From: Hymenobacter gummosus
GTDB taxonomy: Bacteria; Bacteroidota; Bacteroidia; Cytophagales; Hymenobacteraceae
DNA length: 64,000 nt
NCBI RefSeq assembly: GCF_003970915.1
Contig: NZ_RXOF01000008.1
Coordinates: 124,001 to 188,000, forward strand
Direction: 5' to 3'
Both the position numbers and the translations under genes were made by a program. How positions within the stretch are numbered: the first letter of the stretch is position 1; every line of letters begins with the position of its first letter. Of the stretch, positions 15,334 through 24,413 are shown piece by piece. The notes below the pieces were generated by a model, which was not told where the DNA came from, ran no database searches, and saw only the letters and a program-made list of their open reading frames with translations.

Positions 15334-17031
15334 ATGAAAACAACTCTACTCCTGAGCGGCTTGGCCGCCGCATTGTTCCTGGCCCAGCCCGCCACCGCCC
15401 AGTGGTCGGCCAATGCCCAGCAGAACCTGGCCGTGCGCGACGCGGCGGGGGCCAGCGAAGTAACCCCGCTGACGGCCCCAGCCCCGGCGGGCGGCACCTA
15501 CGTCTCGTGGTTTGAGCAGCGCGGCGCGGGCTACGACATGCGCCTGCAGCTGCTCGACGCCGCGGGCAATGCGCAGTTTGGGGCGGCCGGGCTGCTGGTC
15601 AGCAACCAGCCCCAGGCCAGCTCCCTGTACCGCTACGATCTGAAGGCCGACCCGCAGGGCAACGCTTTACTGGCTTTTCAGGACATGCGCAGCGGCGCCA
15701 TGCAGCCGGTCATCTACAAAATCAGCCCCACGGGCCAGCAGCTGTGGGGGGCCAACGGCATTGCGCTGACCGATGCCCGGGCCACCAGCGGCCTCTCGCC
15801 GGTTATCGGCGTGACGGCGGCCGGCAACGTGGTGGTGGGCTGGAACGCCAGCGGCACGGGCATTCCGAAGTGGGTAGCCTGCCAGAAATTCACCCCGGCC
15901 GGGGTGGCGGCGTGGACGGCGGTGCGGCGCGTGGAAGACGCGGTGAAGCGCTACAGCCGCCCCGGCTTCGTGGCCACGGGCACCGACGACGTGCTGATGA
16001 GCTACGTGGAGGAAACCGGCTCGGGCCTAGGCGTGTCGACCATGTTTGCCCAGCGCCTGGCCGCCAACGGCGACGCCGTGTGGACTAGCCCGGTGCGCGT
16101 CAGCGACAAAACCATCGGCTTCGCCTTCTTCCCCGAAATCCTGGCCGACGGCAGCGGCGGCTTTTACTCGCTGTTCAACTCCGGCAACCCCGCCAACGCC
16201 AACCTCGGCGACGCCTACGTGCAGCGCGTGAGCAGCAGCGGCGCCCTGTGGAACGCCACCGGCACCGAGGCGCTGACGGGCACCGCCACCACGCGCTTCG
16301 CCGGCAAGCTGGAGCTGGTGGCGGCCCGCAACGAGCTGTGGGCGGCCATCAACGTGCGCGACCTGAGCCAGGGCAGCTCCGGCATGGCCCTGCAGCGCTT
16401 CGACCTGAGCACCGGCACGGCCCAGTTGGGCGCTACCGGCGCCACCGTGCAGCCCGTGAGCAGCACCTACTACAGCGCCACCGGCCTGCGCGACGTGGGC
16501 GACGGGCTGGTGCTGGTGTACACCGAAAATACCTCCGCCCTCAACCGCATCCTCAAGGCCACCAAGCTGGCCTACGCCACCCAGCAGCCCGCCTGGACCG
16601 CCGGCGCCGTAACGCTGGCGGGCACGACCAGCGAAAAGCTCAACTACAGCACCGGCGCCTTCGCCGCGGGCCAGTTGGTGACGGTGTGGGAAGACGCCCG
16701 CCAGGACCGCGGCATCTACGCCCAGAACCTGAGCGCCGCCGGCCTGCTGGGCCCGGTCACGGCTACCCGCGGGCCGCGGGCGGCGCTACCGCTGGCCCTC
16801 TACCCCAACCCCGGCCCCGCCGCCACCCTGCGCCTGCAGCTACCCCTGCCCCAGCAAGTTACGCTGCGCCTGACCGATATGACCGGCCGCCTGGTGCAGC
16901 TGCGCAGCGTGCCGCTGCCGGCCGGCGTGCAGGAAGTACCACTGCGGGCCGATGAGCTGGCCCCCGGCCTGTACCTGGTGCAGACCGAAGTGGCCGGGCA
17001 GCCGCTGCGCGCTACTTGGGCCAAGCAGTAA
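15334..17031 (+). CDS. Secreted T9SS cargo protein, beta-propeller-like
   Basis: A 565-residue exported protein. Signal peptide: KTTLLLSGLAAALFLAQPATAQ. The central 400 residues contain repeated segments of the form 'D..GN.L..F.D.R' (LKADPQGNALLAFQDMRSG, EILADGSGGFYSLF), suggesting a propeller-like repeat fold. The C-terminal 75 residues form a type A T9SS sorting domain: YPNPGPAATLRLQLP, VTLRLTDMTGRLV and APGLYLVQTEV. It should be exported through the outer membrane by type IX secretion and attached to the surface or released. ATG 15334 is chosen for the signal peptide; TTG 15295 would bury it. Role unknown. Confidence 0.88.
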   Translation: MKTTLLLSGLAAALFLAQPATAQWSANAQQNLAVRDAAGASEVTPLTAPAPAGGTYVSWFEQRGAGYDMRLQLLDAAGNAQFGAAGLLVSNQPQASSLYRYDLKADPQGNALLAFQDMRSGAMQPVIYKISPTGQQLWGANGIALTDARATSGLSPVIGVTAAGNVVVGWNASGTGIPKWVACQKFTPAGVAAWTAVRRVEDAVKRYSRPGFVATGTDDVLMSYVEETGSGLGVSTMFAQRLAANGDAVWTSPVRVSDKTIGFAFFPEILADGSGGFYSLFNSGNPANANLGDAYVQRVSSSGALWNATGTEALTGTATTRFAGKLELVAARNELWAAINVRDLSQGSSGMALQRFDLSTGTAQLGATGATVQPVSSTYYSATGLRDVGDGLVLVYTENTSALNRILKATKLAYATQQPAWTAGAVTLAGTTSEKLNYSTGAFAAGQLVTVWEDARQDRGIYAQNLSAAGLLGPVTATRGPRAALPLALYPNPGPAATLRLQLPLPQQVTLRLTDMTGRLVQLRSVPLPAGVQEVPLRADELAPGLYLVQTEVAGQPLRATWAKQ

Positions 17032-17040
17032 GCCACTGTT

Positions 17041-18108
17041 ATGCTCTACCGCGAAGCCCAACTGAGCGACCTTCCCGAGCTGGAACGGGTGCGCTTTGCC
17101 GTGCGCGAAAACGTGCTGCGTACGCCCGACCTGGTCACGCCCGCCCACTACGAGGACTACCTCACGCGCCGCGGGCGGGGCTGGGTGGCCACGCTGCCCG
17201 ATGGGCACACCGTCACCGGCTTCGCCATTGCCGACCTGCAGGGCCACAGCATCTGGGCCCTGTTCGTCGACCCGGCCTACGACCGGCAGGGCATCGGCAA
17301 GCAGCTGCACCGGCGGATGCTGGACTGGTACTTCGGCCAGACCACAGAAACCGTGTGGCTCAGCACGGCGCCGGGCACCCGGGCCGAGGAGTTTTACCGC
17401 CGGCAGGGCTGGCAGGACGCGGGGCGCACCAGCAGCGGGGAGGTACGGTTTGAAATGACGGCGGAGCAGTGGCAACACCATTACCTAGAGGTTATAAAAA
17501 CACATACGTGGCCTCTCCCCACCAATAGCATCTACGAGTTGCTGGATTTCGTGCGCAGACGCCCGGCTATGTACACAGGGCGGGCTTCCTGCTCCCATTT
17601 GAATGCCTGCATCCACGGGGTGCGGCTCAGTAGACCTGGCCCGGTCGATATCTACTCTGCGGCTCCCAACGAGCCTGATTTTAATACCTTTTGGGATTGG
17701 ACAGCGTGGCGTCTGGGCTTCGGGGATTCGGTCAGCGGTTGGGTATACATGATTGAAGAGCAGCGCAAAGACCCCGAAGAAGCATTGCTGCTCTTTTATC
17801 AGCTGCTCGATGAGTTTCGGGGACTCCGGCCCCGCACGCTGGCCCAAGTTGCATATGATCCTGCTTGGGCTGCCTCTGCCCCTTACTACCACTTCTACAG
17901 GCACCGGAACAAGCGGCGCAAGCCCCTGCCTACCACGCTAACCATCGAAGAAGTGCTGCCGACCCGCAGCTACGTGCAGTTTTACGCCCGGCGCGGCGAG
18001 GTAATTCTGGCTGCTTGGTCCGGTGACACCGTGGACCAGGCGCAGGAACGGGCCCAGCAGGTACTCGGCGTGCCGCTGGACAGCTGGCAAATCCTGGAGG
18101 AGTTTTAG
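17041..18108 (+). CDS. GNAT acetyltransferase fused to unknown (immunity-like) domain
   Basis: A 355-residue two-part protein. Residues 1-145 are a GNAT N-acetyltransferase with the acetyl-CoA motif DRQGIGKQLHRRML and FYRRQGWQDAGR. Residues 160-355 begin SIYELLDFVRRRPAMY and include FWDWTAWRLGFGDSVSGW and FYQLLDEFRGL; I associate this pattern with unannotated and immunity-like proteins in Bacteroidota, from memory only. Bases 17485-17900 are clearly AT-richer than the GNAT half, so the second half looks like an in-frame acquisition. It starts 9 bases after the T9SS gene stop. The GNAT substrate is unknown. Confidence 0.85.
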   Translation: MLYREAQLSDLPELERVRFAVRENVLRTPDLVTPAHYEDYLTRRGRGWVATLPDGHTVTGFAIADLQGHSIWALFVDPAYDRQGIGKQLHRRMLDWYFGQTTETVWLSTAPGTRAEEFYRRQGWQDAGRTSSGEVRFEMTAEQWQHHYLEVIKTHTWPLPTNSIYELLDFVRRRPAMYTGRASCSHLNACIHGVRLSRPGPVDIYSAAPNEPDFNTFWDWTAWRLGFGDSVSGWVYMIEEQRKDPEEALLLFYQLLDEFRGLRPRTLAQVAYDPAWAASAPYYHFYRHRNKRRKPLPTTLTIEEVLPTRSYVQFYARRGEVILAAWSGDTVDQAQERAQQVLGVPLDSWQILEEF

Positions 18109-18205
18109 TTGCGCTATTATTTCAGCCATTAATTATCAGCGTCATCTGAGTTACAAGCATATCTGACAGCGGCAAGTCCGTTCGGCGCGGCGTATTTTCG
18201 GGGCT

Positions 18206-20314
18206 ATGACCCGCCTTATCCTGGCCCTGGCCGCTACTCTGCTGACGGTGGCCGCCGCCCCGGCCCAAACGCTGCATTCGCCCTCCCGCAAGCTGAGCCT
18301 ACGCTTCGGCCTGAATTCGGCCGGGGAGCCGACCTACCAGCTCCGCTTCGGGGCCAAAACCGTGCTGCAGCCCAGCCGCCTGGGCGTGCGGCTGCAGAAC
18401 CAGCCCGGCTTCGAGCGCGGCCTGACGGTGGTGCGCATCGACTCGGCGCGGCACGACGACACCTGGACGCCGGTATGGGGCGAAGTCAAGCACATCCGCA
18501 ACCACTACCAGGAGCTGCTGGTGACGCTGCAGCAGCCCGGCCCCGAGCGGCGGCAAATGCAAGTGCGCTTCCGCCTGTTCGACGACGGCCTCGGTTTTCG
18601 CTACGAGTGGCCGCGGCAACCCCAGCTGCAGTACTTCACCGTGCTGGGCGAGCAGACCGAGTTCAACCTGCCCGCCGACCACAAAGCCTTCTGGATACCG
18701 GGCGACTACGACTCCAACGAGTACGCCTACACTACCTCGCGCCTGAGCCAGGTCAACAGCTCGAACATCACCCCGATTCAGCTGAAATCAGACCCGCGGC
18801 GGGTGCAGACGCCCTTGATGCTCAAATCGGCTGACGGGCTGTACGTGAATATCCACGAGGCGGCGCTGGTGAACTACCCGGCCATGATGCTGGACGTGGA
18901 CCCGCAGAGCTATAGCCTGGCGGCCCACCTGGTGCCCGCGGCCACCGGCGCGGCGGCTTACCTGCAGGCGCCCGAGCACACGCCCTGGCGCACCGTGGTG
19001 GTCAGCGACCAAGCTCCCCACGTGCTGGCTTCGAAGCTGATTCTGAACCTGAACGAGCCGAGCAAGCTTCAGGACACGGGCTGGATTCGGCCGCAGAAAT
19101 ACGTGGGCGTGTGGTGGGAAATGCACGTGAACCGCAGCAGCTGGAACTACGCCGACACGAGCAACCTCAAGCTGGCCGGCACCGACTGGAGCAGGCTTAA
19201 ACCCAACGGCCGCCACGGGGCCAACACCCAGAACGTGAAGCGCTACATCGACTTCGCGGCCCAGCACGGCCTGCCGGGCGTGCTGGTGGAGGGCTGGAAC
19301 GTGGGTTGGGAAGACTGGCACGGCAACTGGAAGGAGGACGTGTTTGACTTCGTGACGCCCTACCCCGACTTCAGCGTGGCCGAGCTGCAACAGTACGCCG
19401 CCGCCAAGGGCGTCAAGCTCATCATGCACCACGAAACTTCGGGCTCCGTCACCAACTACGAGCGGCGCCAGGACCGCGCCCTCACCTTCATGCAGCAGCA
19501 CGGCTACGCGGCGGTAAAAACCGGCTACGTGGGCCGCATCATTCCGCGCGGGGAGCACCACGACGGGCAGTGGATGGTCAACCACTACGTGCGCACGGCC
19601 GAGCAGATGGCCCGGCGCGGCATCATGGTCGACATGCACGAGTCGGTGCGGCCGACGGGGCTGCACCGCACCTACCCCAACTGGCTGGCCTCGGAAGCGT
19701 CCCGCGGCAACGAGTTCAACGCCTGGAGCGAAGGCAACCCGCCCGAGCACGAAACCATCCTGCCCTTCACCCGCCTTATGGGCGGCCCCATGGACTACAC
19801 CCCCGGCATCTTCCGCATCAAGCTGGAAAGCTGGAACCCGCAGCGCAACCAGGGCCGGCAGGTGCACACCACGCTGGCCAAGCAGCTGGCCCTGTACGTG
19901 ACCATGTATTCGCCCCTGCAGATGGCCGCCGATTTGCCCGAAGCCTACGAGCAGCACCCCGACGCCTTTCAGTTCATCAAGGACGTGGCCGTGGACTGGG
20001 ACGACACCCGCATTCTGCAGGCCGAGCCCGGCGACTACCTCACCATTGCCCGCCAGGCCAAGGGCACCCAGGAGTGGTACCTAGGCGCCATTACCGATGA
20101 AAACGCCCGCCAGCAGACCGTGAAGCTGGATTTTCTGCCCGCCGGCCGCAAGTACCAGGCCCTCATCTACGCCGACGCCAAGGACGCTTCCTGGGACAAA
20201 AACCCGGAAGCCTACCAGATTCGGCAGCAGACGGTGGACCGTAATACCACCCTGAAGCTGCAACTGGCGCCCGGCGGCGGGGCGGCGGTGAGTTTGAAGC
20301 CTATCGGGAAGTAG
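18206..20314 (+). CDS. GH97 alpha-glucosidase, inverting (SusB-type)
   Basis: A 702-residue exported glycoside hydrolase. Signal peptide: TRLILALAATLLTVAAAPAQ. The GH97 N-terminal beta-sandwich, (beta/alpha)8 barrel and C-terminal beta domain are all present by length. Three acidic residues fit the inverting SusB set: Glu410 (HHETSG), Glu479 (DMHESVRPTG) and Glu503 (RGNEF). Their spacings of 69 and 24 equal those of SusB Glu439/508/532. Retaining GH97 enzymes have a Gly in place of the second Glu. It likely removes glucose from starch-like oligosaccharides in the periplasm. No susCD genes are adjacent, so this is a lone enzyme, not a full utilisation locus. Confidence 0.96.
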   Translation: MTRLILALAATLLTVAAAPAQTLHSPSRKLSLRFGLNSAGEPTYQLRFGAKTVLQPSRLGVRLQNQPGFERGLTVVRIDSARHDDTWTPVWGEVKHIRNHYQELLVTLQQPGPERRQMQVRFRLFDDGLGFRYEWPRQPQLQYFTVLGEQTEFNLPADHKAFWIPGDYDSNEYAYTTSRLSQVNSSNITPIQLKSDPRRVQTPLMLKSADGLYVNIHEAALVNYPAMMLDVDPQSYSLAAHLVPAATGAAAYLQAPEHTPWRTVVVSDQAPHVLASKLILNLNEPSKLQDTGWIRPQKYVGVWWEMHVNRSSWNYADTSNLKLAGTDWSRLKPNGRHGANTQNVKRYIDFAAQHGLPGVLVEGWNVGWEDWHGNWKEDVFDFVTPYPDFSVAELQQYAAAKGVKLIMHHETSGSVTNYERRQDRALTFMQQHGYAAVKTGYVGRIIPRGEHHDGQWMVNHYVRTAEQMARRGIMVDMHESVRPTGLHRTYPNWLASEASRGNEFNAWSEGNPPEHETILPFTRLMGGPMDYTPGIFRIKLESWNPQRNQGRQVHTTLAKQLALYVTMYSPLQMAADLPEAYEQHPDAFQFIKDVAVDWDDTRILQAEPGDYLTIARQAKGTQEWYLGAITDENARQQTVKLDFLPAGRKYQALIYADAKDASWDKNPEAYQIRQQTVDRNTTLKLQLAPGGGAAVSLKPIGK

Positions 20315-20460
20315 GCATAAGCGGCCAAGGCTTGCGCGGGGCTTCGCACGACGGTGGCCGCCAGCCCGCTGAAAAGGCAACCAAGGCCAATTCGGGCGCC
20401 GCCGACGCGCACCGGAACGAATCCTTATCTTACTGCCTCCACTTATTCTCCTTTCCACCA

Positions 20461-20976
20461 ATGAAGCTTACTTCTACCCTGCTGCTGGGCCTGGGCCTGC
20501 TGCTGATGGCCCCGCTGGCCGCCCGCGCCCAAACCTTTGAGGTGCCCACCAACGTCGAGTACAAAACGGAGGCCGACTACAAGCCGCTGGAGCCGCAGGT
20601 CATTGCGGCCGTCAACTGGCTGGAAACCGTCCCGGGCAATGCCGAAGCCGTAAAGCGCCAGCAGACCAACCAGTTCCTGCTGATGTGGATTCAGGGCGCC
20701 CCGAACGTGTCGGTGGGGCTGCAGCAGTACGTGACGGAGCTTTGCAAGTCCAATCCTACGCTGCTGGGCCTGTTTCTGGGCGGCTGGGCGCGCTATTCGC
20801 TGCAGCACCCGGAGGACAAGACCCAGCTGGCCCCCAACCTGGCCGCTGTGCAAACCATGCTGAACGCCTACCAGAAAGGCGGCTGGGAGAAGGACAAAAA
20901 CCTCGATAACCTGCTGGCCCTGCAAAACAAAGGGCAGCTCGAAGCCTGGGTAGCCAAGCAAATCAAGCGCAGCTAA
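20461..20976 (+). CDS. Hypothetical secreted protein
   Basis: A 171-residue protein with a signal peptide (LLLGLGLLLMAPLAARAQ) and a mainly helical mature part (VIAAVNWLETVP, LAAVQTMLNAYQKGGW). No catalytic pattern. It is followed by a strong terminator at 21045. The spacing and tandem order behind GH97 do not prove a functional link. Confidence 0.8.
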   Translation: MKLTSTLLLGLGLLLMAPLAARAQTFEVPTNVEYKTEADYKPLEPQVIAAVNWLETVPGNAEAVKRQQTNQFLLMWIQGAPNVSVGLQQYVTELCKSNPTLLGLFLGGWARYSLQHPEDKTQLAPNLAAVQTMLNAYQKGGWEKDKNLDNLLALQNKGQLEAWVAKQIKRS

Positions 20977-21044
20977 AAAGGCCAAACGCAGAAATAATAT
21001 ATCCAGCCGGCGCAATACTGGCGCGGCTGGTCACGTTCAAGAAA

Positions 21045-21082
21045 GCAACCGGAGCAATTACGGCGCTCCGGTTGCTTTTTTT
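21045..21082 (+). terminator. Rho-independent terminator
   Basis: GCAACCGGAGC (21045-21055) pairs perfectly with GCTCCGGTTGC (21065-21075), followed by seven T. A second weaker hairpin (CCAGCC...GGCTGG) sits just upstream at 21003-21029. This is the clearest terminator in the window. Confidence 0.9.
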
Positions 21083-21233
21083 GCATTGAGCCCGCCGGTT
21101 CATTGTTTTTATTTTTCGCGTTTGTATTGCTAATGAGGCGGGCCGGTGGCGAATTGCCGGCCCGCCACTACGCTAGTTTATCGGCGGCTATTTCCGGTCA
21201 GGTTTCGTTGCTCACCTTACCATAGTTACCGTG

Positions 21234-22775
21234 ATGAAAATGCTGCTATTGGTCCCGCTGGCGGCCCTGCTTGTCGCGGCCTGCGCCCCGCGCGCTGCCC
21301 AGCAGGCCAGCCCCGAACTAGCCACGGCCGCCGCCGAAGAAAAGGCCGTAGCCGCCACGCCCGGCGGCGAGTTTGGCCCCACCGACAACGGCCTGATTTA
21401 CCCGCCTGCCACCATCCGGCAGCTGCGCCGCATCGTCGACTCGCTTAATTACCGCTTCACCACCTGCGACCTGACGCGCCGCTACCGGGCCCAGTCCCAG
21501 GCCCGCGCCCACTACGTACAGCTGGCGAAAGGCAACATCCGGCAGGCCCGAAAAGAGCTGGCAAGCGGCATCAGCTACGAGGAATTTCTGCGCAAATATC
21601 CGCGGGCTACCACGGAAAAAGAATTGCTGGTTACCCGGCATTTCAGCCCGGCTGAAGGCGAGGAAAAAGCGCAATTGGAATTCAGTAGCGTGCCGCTGAA
21701 TTACCACGACGGGCATTACATTAATCTAAAGGAAAATATTGCCGCTTATTCCGGTTCGCTGCGGCAGCGCTGGGTTATTGATTACCAGGAAAAAACCGAA
21801 TATTCCGACGAATCCATCGAGGCCTTTTACTTCGTGGAGGAATTCCGGCAGCCGGTGCTGCCCGAGGCCTACGCCCGGCTGGTGCAATACACCGACTGCA
21901 TGGTGGACACCACCGCCCAGGTTTTTACCGCCGAAGCCCGTCGCGCCGGCCGCTTCTACGGTGACGACGCGGGCAAGGACATAGCGAAGTTTCTGGCCTA
22001 CACGGCGGCCGAGACGCAGAAACCCGAGCTGCAGGGCGAAGATTACGAGGCCCACAGCCAGGCCCTGCAAGCCTGGGAAACCCGCCGCTTCGCCGTCCTC
22101 GACCCGCTGGCGGCCACGCCGCAGTTCCGGCAGCTGTTTCGGGCCGCGCTGGCCGAAGCCCAGGCCGGCCAGGGCGCCGACGACGAGTTCGAGGAGTACG
22201 TGAGCCGCTACGACTCGCCGCGCACGGCCCTGCAGCTCAAGCGCAACCGCATCGTGGTGGGCGACTGCAGCATGGACAACAGCCCGCGCCTGCACGCGCT
22301 GAGCATTGCCAAGCTGGCTGCTGAGTCGGTGAGCTGGGAGGTGTTTCTGCGCGCCCACCTCGACATCATGAACGACCGGTTTGAGCGCGTGTCGGACGGC
22401 AGCTACGCCTGGCGGCGGCGCCAGACCTACATCCGCGAGCTGGAGGTGCTCGACATCAACGTGCTGGACTTGCTGCTGGGCATCAGCCTGCGCGTGCAGA
22501 ACCCGAGCCCCAACCACTACTACGGCAGCATCGGGCGGCTGGGCCGCGCCCTGGCCGAAACCGAGCACGCCCCGGCCCTCGAAGCCAAGCTGCGCACCAT
22601 GGTGGCCGACGCCCAGCTCGACGACTACAACCGCCTGCTGCTGTTCTACCTCTACCGCAACTACGTGGGCAGCCTCGCCGATTCGGCCCGGCAGCAGCAG
22701 GCCCGGCCCCAGCTGCTGGCCGCCGCCCAGACGCTGCCGCCCTACCTGGCCCGCCGCATCCGGCTGGACGAGTAG
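21234..22775 (+). CDS. Hypothetical lipoprotein
   Basis: A 513-residue protein with a lipoprotein signal (KMLLLVPLAALLVAAC, Cys17). The rest is helical and charged with no recognised domain; paired blocks such as EEFLRKYPRA and WEVFLRAHLD hint at internal duplication. It would be anchored in the inner or outer membrane. The in-frame GTG three bases upstream is an equally possible start. Preceded by a terminator, so it begins its own transcription unit. Confidence 0.85.
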   Translation: MKMLLLVPLAALLVAACAPRAAQQASPELATAAAEEKAVAATPGGEFGPTDNGLIYPPATIRQLRRIVDSLNYRFTTCDLTRRYRAQSQARAHYVQLAKGNIRQARKELASGISYEEFLRKYPRATTEKELLVTRHFSPAEGEEKAQLEFSSVPLNYHDGHYINLKENIAAYSGSLRQRWVIDYQEKTEYSDESIEAFYFVEEFRQPVLPEAYARLVQYTDCMVDTTAQVFTAEARRAGRFYGDDAGKDIAKFLAYTAAETQKPELQGEDYEAHSQALQAWETRRFAVLDPLAATPQFRQLFRAALAEAQAGQGADDEFEEYVSRYDSPRTALQLKRNRIVVGDCSMDNSPRLHALSIAKLAAESVSWEVFLRAHLDIMNDRFERVSDGSYAWRRRQTYIRELEVLDINVLDLLLGISLRVQNPSPNHYYGSIGRLGRALAETEHAPALEAKLRTMVADAQLDDYNRLLLFYLYRNYVGSLADSARQQQARPQLLAAAQTLPPYLARRIRLDE

Positions 22776-22820
22776 GCAGCTGCGCCGCTGGCAGTAGCTT
22801 TAGCGGCCATTTCGCCCGCC

Positions 22821-24329
22821 ATGTCCACCGAATCTGCCTACGACTTACTGCCCGATAGCGCGCTGCTGTGCCGCGTGATTCCGCGCCTGTTTTCCCCGGC
22901 TGAGTGCGCCGCCCTGCTGGCCGAGCCCCAGCGCCGCGCCTTCGCCTCGTCGGCGGCCAACTACCCCACCTACTACCGCAACAACGAGCGGTGCGTGGTG
23001 GACGACGCGGCCCTGGCGGCCCGCCTGCTGGCCCGGGCCGCACCGTACTTGCCCGCTACGCTGCCCGCCACCGATGCGCCGGCCACCGCCGATTGGGAGC
23101 TGCTCGGCGTCAACAGCCGCATCCGGTTCTGCCGCTACGCCGCGGGCCAGTACTTTCACCGCCACCTCGACGGCGTCCACCACGTGTCGCCCACGGTGCA
23201 GTCCCGGCTCACGTTTATGGTGTACCTGAACGATGCCCGCACCTTCGGCGGCGGCCGCACCTTGTTTTTCCGCGACCAGTACACGCCCGAAATCTGGGCC
23301 GCGTACCACCCGCAGCAGGGCGACCTGATTGTGTTCGACCACCAAATCTGGCACGAAGGCGAGGAGTTGAGCGCGGGCGAGAAATTTGTGCTGCGCAGCG
23401 ACTTGCTGTACCAGCAGCCGGCGCCCGCCGCCGCGCCCGGCTTTGCTGCCGTGCACCTGGGCTACATCTGGCAGCTGTGCCCGCTCGGCCCGCTGCTGCT
23501 CAGCGCCGGCCGCGACCAGGTCATCCGGGTCTGGGATGCTGCCGGGTGCTGCCGGCAGGAGCTGCGCGGCCACCAGGGCTCCGTGCTGGCCCTGGCCCGC
23601 CTCACTGCCGACACCTTCGTCTCCGGCAGCCGCGACCAGCAGGTACGCATCTGGCAGCGCGGGGCCGCCGGCGCTTTTGGCAGGTCGGCCCCGCTGCCCC
23701 TGCACCAGGGCGCCGTGCTGGCCCTGGCCCGCCTTGCCGACGACACCTTCGCCAGCGCCGGCGCCGATGCCCTGGTGCACATCGTCGATACTCAGGGGCA
23801 GGTGCGCCGCACCCTGCGCGGCCACACCGATTGGGTTTGGCAAGTCGTGGTGCTGAGCGCGGACGTGCTGGCCACCAGCTCCGAAGACGGCAGCATCCGC
23901 TGCTGGCACTGGCCCAGCGGCCGGGAGCTGCTGCGGCTGCCCGGGTTGGTATCCGTGCTCAGCCTGGCGTACGATGCGCCCCGGCGGCAGCTGGTCAGTG
24001 GCAATCTGCACGGAGAAATACGCGTGTACGAGCTGGGCGCGGACTTTACCACCGCCACCTTGCGGGCCTGCTGGGCGGCGCACCGGGGCCTCGTCCGCAC
24101 CCTGCTTCCCCTGCCGGGCGGCCGGTTGGCCAGCGGCGGCGAGGACAGCTGCGTCCGCGTGTGGGACCCGGCAACGGGCCGCGCCCCGGCCGAGCATCCG
24201 CACCAGAACTTCGTGCAAGCCCTGGCCCTGGACGCCGCCGGCCAGCTGCTCAGCGCCTCGTACGACGGCAGCATCCGCCGCTGGCCTCTACCCGAAGCGG
24301 CCCCCGCCGCCCCGCCGCCCGGCTGCTGA
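22821..24329 (+). CDS. 2-oxoglutarate/Fe(II) dioxygenase fused to seven-bladed WD40 propeller
   Basis: A 502-residue cytoplasmic protein in two parts. Residues 1-200 are a prolyl-4-hydroxylase-type dioxygenase: iron ligands His115 and Asp117 (HRHLDG) and His178 (IWHEG), with Arg192 (FVLRSD) placed to bind 2-oxoglutarate. Residues 210-490 hold seven WD40-like repeats ending in RVWD, RIWQ, HIVD, RCWH, RVYE, RVWD and RRWP, enough for one closed propeller. The propeller probably presents a protein or peptide substrate to the hydroxylase. Starts 45 bases after the lipoprotein stop. Both halves look intact and equally GC-rich. The target is unknown. Confidence 0.93.
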   Translation: MSTESAYDLLPDSALLCRVIPRLFSPAECAALLAEPQRRAFASSAANYPTYYRNNERCVVDDAALAARLLARAAPYLPATLPATDAPATADWELLGVNSRIRFCRYAAGQYFHRHLDGVHHVSPTVQSRLTFMVYLNDARTFGGGRTLFFRDQYTPEIWAAYHPQQGDLIVFDHQIWHEGEELSAGEKFVLRSDLLYQQPAPAAAPGFAAVHLGYIWQLCPLGPLLLSAGRDQVIRVWDAAGCCRQELRGHQGSVLALARLTADTFVSGSRDQQVRIWQRGAAGAFGRSAPLPLHQGAVLALARLADDTFASAGADALVHIVDTQGQVRRTLRGHTDWVWQVVVLSADVLATSSEDGSIRCWHWPSGRELLRLPGLVSVLSLAYDAPRRQLVSGNLHGEIRVYELGADFTTATLRACWAAHRGLVRTLLPLPGGRLASGGEDSCVRVWDPATGRAPAEHPHQNFVQALALDAAGQLLSASYDGSIRRWPLPEAAPAAPPPGC

Positions 24330-24361
24330 TTTCCGCTGTTACTCGCCTGGCCACAAGCACA

Positions 24362-24392
24362 GCGCCCCGGCTGCTGGGAGCAACCGGGGCGC
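24362..24392. terminator. Bidirectional hairpin between convergent genes
   Basis: GCGCCCCGG (24362-24370) and CCGGGGCGC (24384-24392) form a perfect 9-bp stem in the 84-base gap between the converging dioxygenase-WD40 and DUF2911 genes. There is no T-run on either side. Confidence 0.5.
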
Positions 24393-24413
24393 GGGTACAA
24401 CGACGGGCCGTTG

